Shown: one piece after another, positions 57,631 through 64,000 of the stretch
Layout: the number at the start of each line of letters is the position of its first letter
Numbering within the stretch: the stretch's first letter is position 1
Source: Poriferisodalis sp022821985
GTDB taxonomy: Bacteria > Actinomycetota > Acidimicrobiia > Acidimicrobiales > Poriferisodalaceae
Length of the DNA: 64,000 nt
Direction: 5' to 3'
NCBI RefSeq assembly: GCF_965219595.1
Contig: NZ_OZ244781.1
Span: 2,604,001 to 2,668,000, forward strand
Notes under the pieces: generated by a model
Told to the model about the DNA's origin: nothing
What the model saw: only the letters and a program-made list of their open reading frames with translations
The model's database searches: none
Program-made: the position numbers and the translations under genes

Positions 57631-57655
57631 CAGGCCAACCGGACCAACCAACGGG
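57631..57655. repeat. 25-bp direct repeat, left copy
   Basis: Identical to 58760-58784 in the same orientation; core CCAACCGGACCAACCAACGG. The two copies bracket the DUF3800 gene and its terminator. Confidence 0.8.
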
Positions 57656-57722
57656 TCACTGCCAAGTCGGCGTGTTCACAGCTGTCGCGACTGCCGACGC
57701 CGGAAGTGGCCAACCGGTGCAC

Positions 57723-57752
57723 AAAAAAAGGACCCCGTGAGATCCGGGGTCC
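57723..57752 (-). terminator. Rho-independent terminator of DUF3800 gene
   Basis: On the minus strand GGACCCCG-loop-CGGGGTCC (8-bp stem, 7-nt loop) is followed by seven T residues. It lies about 100 nt after the DUF3800 stop. Confidence 0.85.
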
Positions 57753-57855
57753 TGAAGCCTGGGGCGCACGATTGCGTTCAGCTCAGGCCTACTAATCGCA
57801 TCCGTCAGGCGAGCGTCAAACTATCACGCTCTCTGCGTCGCGGGATGCAGCGCGG

Positions 57856-58608
57856 TCACAGCACGACGATCCGATTCCTCCAAAGGCGACCGCCATGTGT
57901 ACGACGCCTTCCTAGCGACGTCGGTCGGAGTCCGGCGAGATCGTTGTCGAGATCCTGCATCGCCGAATCTCCCTCGATGGCGCGGCGACGGACTCCGGTG
58001 ATGATGTCGGCCACCTGAATGGCTGGCGACGTGGCCGAGTCTGCGTAATACACCGTTGGGTGCATGGGCAGCTTCTTCGTGGACGTGTAGCTGGCAACAC
58101 TGTGGCTTGCGTGCGTGTCCAAACTGTGGCTCGAGCGATCCATAACGATGATCCCGGTGGCTGCGGCGGAGCGGCACTCGACCGCGAAGTGCTCGACCAG
58201 CGCTTGCATGAGCAAGGGCATCGTCGTCTTGAGTGACATGTGGTGGAGCATTCTGGACTTGTCGATGCTCGCCGTGTACGCGGTGCACTTCAAGCCGCCG
58301 ATGATCTTCAGGATCTCTTGGACGAGTTCCCTGTTGCGCCGGATTCGCTGTGGGTTGGGCCGAATCGTGTCGGTGGCCTTGATCTCCCAGCTGGCAGGGT
58401 GGCCCCGGCTGGGGAATAGCCGGCCCTTGGCGCCAGTGATTCTTCGGCTGAGGACCGGAACAGCCTCGGAGGCCACCGCGCAGCCGCCGATGACGATGGC
58501 GCCGGAGGAGTGGCTCGGTGCCGGGTGGCCCGAATCGTCCAGAAAGAGAATCAGTGAGGACCTCTGCGATGTCATGAACGTGAGCATCCGATTCGCGACA
58601 TCCGGCAA
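57856..58608 (-). CDS. DUF3800 domain protein
   Basis: A 250-aa protein of the DUF3800 family, which is predicted to have an RNase H-like fold and is often found in mobile or defence contexts. The N-terminal signature is LILFLDDSGHPAP (Asp24, Asp25), the mid-region has AIVIGGCAV, and the late acidic motif is in IQVADIITGVRRRAIEGD. TGIIVMDRSSHS supplies another conserved Asp. The start is uncertain; MTSQRSS 11 codons in is equally plausible. It stands alone between 25-bp direct repeats with its own terminator. Confidence 0.8.
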   Translation of the reverse strand: MPDVANRMLTFMTSQRSSLILFLDDSGHPAPSHSSGAIVIGGCAVASEAVPVLSRRITGAKGRLFPSRGHPASWEIKATDTIRPNPQRIRRNRELVQEILKIIGGLKCTAYTASIDKSRMLHHMSLKTTMPLLMQALVEHFAVECRSAAATGIIVMDRSSHSLDTHASHSVASYTSTKKLPMHPTVYYADSATSPAIQVADIITGVRRRAIEGDSAMQDLDNDLAGLRPTSLGRRRTHGGRLWRNRIVVL

Positions 58609-58759
58609 CTACTAGCACGGTGCTGTCCAAGCGCCGAAGTTGTTTTGTTGGCACGAGAGCGTGTTGCTGCGGCTCGAGGTGTCGCTGGCCGGCTGCGGTC
58701 GGCGAAGCGTGCAGCGCATGCCGCCCGGCTCCCACAATCCAGGTCCGACAACAGGGGAC

Positions 58760-58784
58760 CAGGCCAACCGGACCAACCAACGGG
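58760..58784. repeat. 25-bp direct repeat, right copy
   Basis: Identical to 57631-57655; ends 6 nt before the HIT gene start. Confidence 0.8.
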
Positions 58785-58789
58785 GCAGA

Positions 58790-59275
58790 ATGCCGGTCGT
58801 GGATGGATGCGTATTCTGTCGGATCGCCTCAGGGGCCGAACCTTGCCATCTCGTCCATGAGGACGAACGCCATCTTGGTTTCTTGGACATCTTTCCGAAT
58901 ACCGAGGCGTTCAGCGTGGTGATGACGAAGGAGTGTCTTCCTAGCGACATCGCACGAGTAGACGGCCATGTTGCTGCGGGCCTGTTTGAGGCTGCGCGCC
59001 GGGTTGCCGTCAAGATCGCTGCTGCGTACGAGGACGTGGATCGCTGCGCGATCGTGTTCGAGGGAATGATGATCGATCACCTGCACGCCAAGGTCATCCC
59101 GCTGCATCGGACGGTCGGAGTGCAGCCGAGTCCCGAGTCGGGGACGACGGCTCGTGGTGAGCAGTACTTTGAGGCGTATCCCGGCTACGTGACCACCGAG
59201 ATCACAGCCAGTCGGGCTGATGACGAACACTTGGCCGCCGTTGCCGCCAAGATCAACTCGCAGGGCAGGCGCTGA
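58790..59275 (+). CDS. HIT-domain protein
   Basis: A 161-aa histidine-triad protein. The N-terminal GCVFCRIASGAEP and FLDIFPNTEAFSVVM are typical. The triad reads DHLHAKVIPL, that is HxHxK, so the last His is Lys, as in a subgroup whose substrates are unknown. The ATG at 58790 is right beside a direct repeat. Its stop overlaps the next start by 1 nt (TGATG), so the two proteins probably work together. Confidence 0.87.
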   Translation: MPVVDGCVFCRIASGAEPCHLVHEDERHLGFLDIFPNTEAFSVVMTKECLPSDIARVDGHVAAGLFEAARRVAVKIAAAYEDVDRCAIVFEGMMIDHLHAKVIPLHRTVGVQPSPESGTTARGEQYFEAYPGYVTTEITASRADDEHLAAVAAKINSQGRR

Positions 59276-60264
59276 TGGGCGAAGCAGTTCCGTTTCCGGC
59301 TACGCAGCCGCGGGGGTACGAGTGGCTGGAAGGGGAGCCGGCGTTCGATGCCGAGCGGCACCTGCAGCTTGAGGAACCGGCTGAGGTGCTGATGCTGGCC
59401 GACCTCGGTTACGACGCCGCCGAGATTGCCACGAAGGCCACGCCGGTGGCACTGTCGTCGCCGTTCCGGATGCTGAGCGACGAGGGCTCGGCGATCATGC
59501 TGGCGACCGCCAGGCGGCTGCGCTGTTTCACCCGCCCGGCGGGGGAGCGCATCGAGCGCACCGTGCGCGGCGGCTGCTACCGCTCACGCTGGCTGCGGGA
59601 CCTGTGCCTCAGCCCAGAGGTGACAGCACATCTCGAAGCGATCTACGGCATCGAGATCGCCCCGCACCCGATGCCGGTGCACCTCGGCCACATCAACTAC
59701 GAGCCGTCCCAGATCGATGTCGGCATCGACAAGTGGCATCACGACACGCTGCCGCTCGACTACGTGCTGGCGGTGACCGACCCCGCCCAGGTTGCCGGTG
59801 GGCGTTTCGAGTGGTTCGGGGGCACCAAGCATGAAGCCGCCGAGCTGGCTGAGGCCGGTCAGCAAGTCCCGCCCGAGCGGACGGTCGCTCCCCGGTTTCC
59901 CGGCCCCGGCTATGCCATCGCGCTACATGGCGACATGGTGGTGCACCGCGCCGGCCCGCTCGACGAGATGTGCGAGCGCATCTCGATGGTGAACGGCTAC
60001 GTGGCGACCGGCGTCGCCGTCGACGAGCAGAGCCGCACGTCCGACCTGATCGGCATCGACGACCCGGAGACGCTGTGGACCGAGTGGGCGAAGTTCGCGG
60101 CATGGCGGAGCAAGGATCGCCTGACCCAACTGATCGACGAGCTGGAGTTCACCTCCGACCGCGACGCCGTCATCGCCCAGCTCGAAAGCGCGATCGGCGA
60201 CGCTCAGCGTGCCGTCGAAGAGATGCGTGCCGGCGAAAAGAGCCTGCTGCACTACGGCGACTGA
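59275..60264 (+). CDS. Probable 2OG/Fe(II) oxygenase-like protein
   Basis: A 329-aa protein with a cupin-type iron site: HHD in IDKWHHDTLPLDYVL (near residues 157-159), a distal His in GDMVVHRAGPLDE, and an Arg in CERISMVNGYV. This HxD...H...R order fits 2-oxoglutarate oxygenases or related dioxygenases. The C-terminal 60 residues are helical and acidic. It is coupled to the HIT gene upstream. The substrate is unknown. Confidence 0.75.
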   Translation: MGEAVPFPATQPRGYEWLEGEPAFDAERHLQLEEPAEVLMLADLGYDAAEIATKATPVALSSPFRMLSDEGSAIMLATARRLRCFTRPAGERIERTVRGGCYRSRWLRDLCLSPEVTAHLEAIYGIEIAPHPMPVHLGHINYEPSQIDVGIDKWHHDTLPLDYVLAVTDPAQVAGGRFEWFGGTKHEAAELAEAGQQVPPERTVAPRFPGPGYAIALHGDMVVHRAGPLDEMCERISMVNGYVATGVAVDEQSRTSDLIGIDDPETLWTEWAKFAAWRSKDRLTQLIDELEFTSDRDAVIAQLESAIGDAQRAVEEMRAGEKSLLHYGD

Positions 60265-60420
60265 GCGGCCGGACTCGCAGCAGCGCGGGCTGTTGCGGCA
60301 CTGCGAGCGACCCATCGGCTGAACGGCAACCCCACGGCAGTACCGAAGCGTGAATGGTCGTCGCGTTGCGGTCCGGTTGCGATGGCGCGCAGCGGCTGGC
60401 TGATTTGCGATGCTGGCGCG

Positions 60421-61848
60421 ATGCAAACGCAGATGCTCATTGGAGGACGCTGGCACGGCGCCGCAGGCGGCGAGCTGATCGACGTGCTCGACCCGGCGAC
60501 CGGCGACGTTGCCGCTGGCGTCGCGGCGGGAACGCCAGCCGATGCCGTGGCCGCGTGCGACGCGGCTGCCGCAACGCAGCCCGGCTGGGCAGCCACTGCG
60601 CCCCGCGTCCGCTCGGAGATCTTGCGCGACGCCCACCGCATCCTGATCGAGCACTCCGACGAGCTGGCCGACCTCATCACGCTGGAGAACGGCAAGCCCC
60701 GCGCCGACGCCATCGGCGAGGTGGCCTACGCCGCTGAGTTCTTCCGCTGGAACGCCGAGGAAGCCGTGCGTATCCACGGCTCGATCAGCGTCGCGCCCTC
60801 GGGCGCCAACCGCATCATCACCCGCCACCCGCCCGTCGGCGTCGTGGCCATGATCACGCCCTGGAACTTCCCGGCCGCCATGATCACCCGCAAGCTCGCC
60901 CCGGCACTGGCCGCCGGCAACACGGTGGTCATCAAGCCGCCCCGGGAAGCCCCGCTGACCTCGCTGCGGGTCGCCGAGCTGCTGGGCGAAGCCGGCGTGC
61001 CCCCAGGCGTCGTCAACCTGGTGCCTACGGCCAACTCGGGCGCCTGGCTCGACGCCGTCGTGGATCACCGGGCAGTGCGGATGCTGTCGTTCACCGGCTC
61101 CACCGAAATCGGCCGGGTCCTGCTGAAGCGCTGCGCCGACCGGGTGCTCAAGGTGGTGATGGAGCTCGGCGGCAACGCACCGTTCGTCGTGTTCGCGGAC
61201 GCCGACCTCGAAGCCGCCACAGCCGGCGCCATGGTCGCCAAGATGCGCCACTCGGCGGAGACCTGCACGGCCGCCAACCGGTTCTTCGTGGAGGCGCCGG
61301 TTCACGACGAGTTCGTCGAACGGCTGGCCACGGCAATGGGCGCGATGAAGGTCGGCAACGGCAGCGACCCCGACGTCACGTGCGGCCCGATGATCAACGC
61401 CGCCTCGGTGCAGAACATCGACCGGCTGGTGCGCTCGGCGGTCGACGGGGGCGCCACCGCTGTCACCGGCGGCGCGGCCATCGACGGGCCCGGCTTCTTC
61501 TACGAGCCGACGGTGCTCGGCGGGGTGGAGCCCGGCGCGCCCATCACCCGCGAGGAGATCTTCGGGCCGGTTGCGCCCGTCTCCAGCTTCACCGACACCG
61601 ACGCCATGATCGCCGCCGCCAACGACACCGAGATGGGCCTCATCGGCTACGTCTACACCCAGGACCTGGGCAAGGGCCTGGCGGTCAGCGAGCGCATCGA
61701 GGCCGGCATGATCGGCCTGAACCGTGGCGCCGTGTCGGACCCCGCCGCGCCCTTCGGTGGCATGAAGCAGTCGGGCCTCGGTCGCGAGGGCGCCAGCGAA
61801 GGCATCTACGAATTCTGCGAAACCCAGTACATCGCCGCCGAGTGGTAG
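60421..61848 (+). CDS. NAD(P)-dependent aldehyde dehydrogenase
   Basis: A 475-aa aldehyde dehydrogenase. The general base Glu is in VMELGGNAPF, and the catalytic cysteine is in SAETCTAANRFF. PWNFPAAMITRKLAPALAAG and the C-terminal FGGMKQSGLGREG are canonical and point to the succinate-semialdehyde dehydrogenase group. The ATG at 60421 is chosen by family N terminus (MLIGGRWHGA). It may act with the class II aldolase that follows on the other strand, but they do not share a promoter. Confidence 0.92.
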   Translation: MQTQMLIGGRWHGAAGGELIDVLDPATGDVAAGVAAGTPADAVAACDAAAATQPGWAATAPRVRSEILRDAHRILIEHSDELADLITLENGKPRADAIGEVAYAAEFFRWNAEEAVRIHGSISVAPSGANRIITRHPPVGVVAMITPWNFPAAMITRKLAPALAAGNTVVIKPPREAPLTSLRVAELLGEAGVPPGVVNLVPTANSGAWLDAVVDHRAVRMLSFTGSTEIGRVLLKRCADRVLKVVMELGGNAPFVVFADADLEAATAGAMVAKMRHSAETCTAANRFFVEAPVHDEFVERLATAMGAMKVGNGSDPDVTCGPMINAASVQNIDRLVRSAVDGGATAVTGGAAIDGPGFFYEPTVLGGVEPGAPITREEIFGPVAPVSSFTDTDAMIAAANDTEMGLIGYVYTQDLGKGLAVSERIEAGMIGLNRGAVSDPAAPFGGMKQSGLGREGASEGIYEFCETQYIAAEW

Positions 61849-61870
61849 CTGGTGTGCTGGGCGCAGGCGC

Positions 61871-62674
61871 TCAGTCGAGGAAGCTGGGATCTCGCTCGAG
61901 CACCTTGTCGTAGATCGGCTGGTAGCTGAACCAGCCGGCCAGCGGGCTGCCCGTCTGCGACGCCGTGAGCTTGGCGGACTCGTGGCGGATCGGGATCGGC
62001 GTGCCGGCGGCCTCAGCCAGCAGCTGGCTCTGGCAGGTGCGCTCCATGGTGATGAACCACCACGCGGCCTCGTCCACGGTCTGGCCGACGGTGAGCAGCC
62101 CGTGGTTCTGCAGGATCACCGCCTTGCAGCTGCCGAGCGCCTGGCCGATGCGCTTGCCTTCGGACGTGTCGAGCACCACACCGGTGAAGTCGTCGAACAG
62201 GGCGTGGTCTTCGTAGAAGGCGCAGGCGTCCTGGGTGAGCGGGTCGAGCAGGCGGCCCAGGCTCGACCACGTCTTGCCGTACAGCGAATGGGTGTGCGCC
62301 GCAGCAATCACGTCGGGTCGGGCCTTGTGCACCTCGCTGTGAATGGCGAAGGCCGCCTGGTTCAGCGGGTAGCGCCCCTCCACGATGTTGCCGTCGTGAT
62401 CCACCAGCAGCAGGTCGGACACCTTGATCTGACCGAAGCCCACGCCGAACGGGTTGACCCAGAAATGGTCGGTCCATTCGGGGTCGCGCGCCGTGACGTG
62501 GCCGGCCACGCCCTCCTCGAAGCCGAACAGCGAGAACGCCCGGTACACCGACGCCAAGCGCTCCTTACGGTGCTGCCGCTCGGCCTCGATCGTGTCGAAC
62601 GTCGGCGCCTGCGGCATCGGGATCTCGGTGAAGGGGTCGGCGGCGGAGTCAGTAGTCGTCGTCACGAGGGCCAT
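61871..62674 (-). CDS. Class II aldolase/adducin family protein
   Basis: A 267-aa protein of the class II aldolase/adducin fold. Zinc-binding histidines are in AAAHTHSLYGKTW, with a third in LQNHGLLTVG, and GVAGHVTARDP is the N-terminal loop. Family members include L-fuculose-phosphate and ribulose-phosphate epimerases/aldolases; the reaction is not determined. The start at 62674 omits an Arg-rich upstream extension. Confidence 0.9.
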   Translation of the reverse strand: MALVTTTTDSAADPFTEIPMPQAPTFDTIEAERQHRKERLASVYRAFSLFGFEEGVAGHVTARDPEWTDHFWVNPFGVGFGQIKVSDLLLVDHDGNIVEGRYPLNQAAFAIHSEVHKARPDVIAAAHTHSLYGKTWSSLGRLLDPLTQDACAFYEDHALFDDFTGVVLDTSEGKRIGQALGSCKAVILQNHGLLTVGQTVDEAAWWFITMERTCQSQLLAEAAGTPIPIRHESAKLTASQTGSPLAGWFSYQPIYDKVLERDPSFLD

Positions 62675-62787
62675 CGTACGACGCTCGGGCCGCCGTGACC
62701 GAGGAGCTGTGCCGCGTGTTCGCAAGGGACGCCGGGCATCGCGGTCGTGACTTCGGCCGTGATTCGGCTACTGCGACTGCACCCGCG

Positions 62788-62793
62788 TAGTGT
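62788..62793 (+). promoter_or_regulatory. -10 element of CoA-transferase gene
   Basis: TAGTGT, 7 nt before the GTG at 62801. Confidence 0.5.
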
Positions 62794-62800
62794 CCACCCG

Positions 62801-64000
62801 GTGAGCAGGGACGACGCTGGTGCAGCGAGCGGCGCGCCCGTGCGGTGCCTTGGCGGCGTACGAGTGGTGGAGCTGACCACAGGCATCGCCGGGCCGTACG
62901 CGGCGCGCTTCCTGGCCGATCAGGGCGCGGAAGTGGTCAAGGTGGAGCCGCCCGGCGGCGACCCGTACCGGTCCGACCCGGGCTTCCAGGCGGTCAGCCG
63001 CAACAAGCGCTCGGCGGTGCCCGACGGCGTCGAATGGGAACGAGCCCCGCTCCCGGCCGATGTCGACGGACCGCCGGCGTCTCTGCCCGGCATCCTGCGG
63101 CCGGCGTCGTCGTCGATGGCCACGCCGCCGCTGGGTGGACTGCTCGCTGGCGCCGATGTCGTGTTCGTGCCCGACGGTCCCACCGCTGCGGCCGTTCGAA
63201 GACATGCTCCGAGCGCGGTGATCATCTCGTGCCCGACCTGGGGCGACCGGGGACCGTACGCGACCCGTGCAGGCACCCCGTCGCAGGTGGCCGCCGTGAC
63301 CGGCATCGGCTGGAACCAGATCAGCTACTCCGAAGGCCCCGTCGAGTTGGTGGTGCCGCTGGCCTCATACGGGGCCGGAATGCTCGGGGCGATGGCAGCC
63401 GCAGCGGGCCTGTACGCACGGCGAGCCCACGGGTCGGCACCGACCTACACCGTTTCGGAGGTGTCCGGCTCGGGTGCCATGCAGATCGGCGACTTCGAAG
63501 TGCCCGAGATGGCCGACCTCGACCGCGACGGCTCCTGCCCGCTCGGCTCGGCCGGCCGGCTTCCCGTGTACCGGCTGTTCCGGGCCGCCGACGACCGCTG
63601 GATGTTCGTGGCCTGCGGCACCTATCCCTTCTACGTGGCGATGCTGCGAGCCCTCGGCCGCGAAGACCTGCTGGGCGATGAGCGGTTCCCGGACCCGCCG
63701 TGGGGCCTGCTCGATCTCGAGCCGCTGGCGGAGATCACGCCGATCCTCGAAGAGGCGTTCGCCCAGCGCACGCTTGCCGAGTGGCTCGAGGTCTTCGCAG
63801 TGCACGATGTGCCCTGCCAGCCGACCCAGACCCGCGACGAGTTCGTGGGCTCGGCGCTCGCGCAGGTCAACGGGCTCGACACTGTGGTTGAGCACCCCGA
63901 ACTCGGGACAGTGCGCACCCCGCCCCAGCCGATGTGGATCGACGGCACCGACGAGGTTGCGTTGCAGCCAGCACCGCGCCTCGGCGAGCACACCGCCGCA
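62801..64000 (+). CDS. Family III CoA-transferase (CaiB/BaiF-like), partial
   Basis: Four hundred codons run to the window end without a stop. The N-terminal CoA-binding block is VVELTTGIAGPYAARFLADQ followed by GAEVVKVEPPGGDPYR, the family signature. The segment CPTWGDRGPYATRAGTPSQV replaces the usual stretch carrying the catalytic aspartate, so this half may be inactive. Many actinobacterial members are two tandem halves of about 400 aa, and this may be the first half of such a protein. LPVYRLFRAADDRWMFVAC is a C-terminal-domain block. Confidence 0.87.
   Translation, partial: MSRDDAGAASGAPVRCLGGVRVVELTTGIAGPYAARFLADQGAEVVKVEPPGGDPYRSDPGFQAVSRNKRSAVPDGVEWERAPLPADVDGPPASLPGILRPASSSMATPPLGGLLAGADVVFVPDGPTAAAVRRHAPSAVIISCPTWGDRGPYATRAGTPSQVAAVTGIGWNQISYSEGPVELVVPLASYGAGMLGAMAAAAGLYARRAHGSAPTYTVSEVSGSGAMQIGDFEVPEMADLDRDGSCPLGSAGRLPVYRLFRAADDRWMFVACGTYPFYVAMLRALGREDLLGDERFPDPPWGLLDLEPLAEITPILEEAFAQRTLAEWLEVFAVHDVPCQPTQTRDEFVGSALAQVNGLDTVVEHPELGTVRTPPQPMWIDGTDEVALQPAPRLGEHTAA

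Noticed and set aside
1..64000. tRNA, rRNA or CRISPR arrays
   Set aside because: No cloverleaf with CCA-type ends, rRNA core sequences, or regularly spaced repeats were seen; the only tandem repeats are coding (55645-55812).

Overview
The window is GC-rich DNA from an actinomycete. Three things point there. First, the cluster of a CDP-alcohol phosphatidyltransferase, gcvH, a GarA-type FHA protein, a MerR/FtsR-type regulator, a bifunctional-nuclease family protein and a second MerR regulator matches the mycobacterial Rv1822-Rv1830 neighbourhood. Second, there is a mycothione reductase. Third, there is an F420-type luciferase-fold oxidoreductase. An Acidimicrobiia-like lineage is my inference, not proven. 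Most chromosomal genes have a TAnnnT hexamer 6-9 nt before the start codon, which suggests widespread leaderless transcription; I used this to choose several starts.

Layout. 0-4.5 kb: HIT protein, phospholipid synthase and the gcvH/garA/merR block. 4.5-18.4 kb: metabolic genes, including MsrB, an LLM oxidoreductase, an enoyl-CoA hydratase, a Rieske oxygenase, a class V aminotransferase, an operon of NicX-like dioxygenase, acyl-CoA ligase and 3-hydroxyisobutyrate-type dehydrogenase, a frameshifted histidine phosphatase, a serine hydrolase and mycothione reductase. 18.44-28.6 kb: an accessory defence island bounded by imperfect 38-bp direct repeats that match the 3' end of the dioxygenase gene at its right edge. 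It holds a hypothetical protein, a broken WhiB-like gene, a compact type II restriction-modification pair, an ISL3-family insertion sequence with an intact 8-bp target duplication, and a translationally coupled five-gene operon: DNA methyltransferase, 64-aa protein, SMC-like ATPase, unknown 333-aa protein, SIR2-domain protein. That operon is the best candidate for an undescribed system.

28.6-45 kb: a selD operon, a nucleoside hydrolase/GH3 operon, gcvP and gcvT preceded by an ArsC-family gene, serB, ilvD, an MFS transporter, a thioesterase and a dihydropteroate-synthase-like protein. Two genes here are interrupted in frame by TGA exactly at the catalytic cysteine position, each with a hairpin just downstream: selD (31241-31243) and the ArsC-family gene (38686-38688). 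I read both as selenoproteins, so the organism very probably decodes UGA as selenocysteine and makes its own selenophosphate with a Sec-containing SelD.

45-55.4 kb: a molybdopterin oxidoreductase diverging from a 3-Cys ferredoxin, a BKACE enzyme, a form II CoxL-like protein, a methyltransferase, a sugar kinase, a FadD3-like ligase and an HhH-GPD protein. 55.4-58.8 kb: a small accessory stretch with a coiled-coil repeat protein, a possible toxin-antitoxin remnant, a PLD-fold membrane protein and a DUF3800 gene between 25-bp direct repeats. 58.8-64 kb: a HIT protein coupled to a dioxygenase-like protein, an aldehyde dehydrogenase, a class II aldolase and a family III CoA-transferase cut by the window end. 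No rRNA, tRNA or CRISPR array was recognised, and no gene-free gap exceeds about 300 bp.
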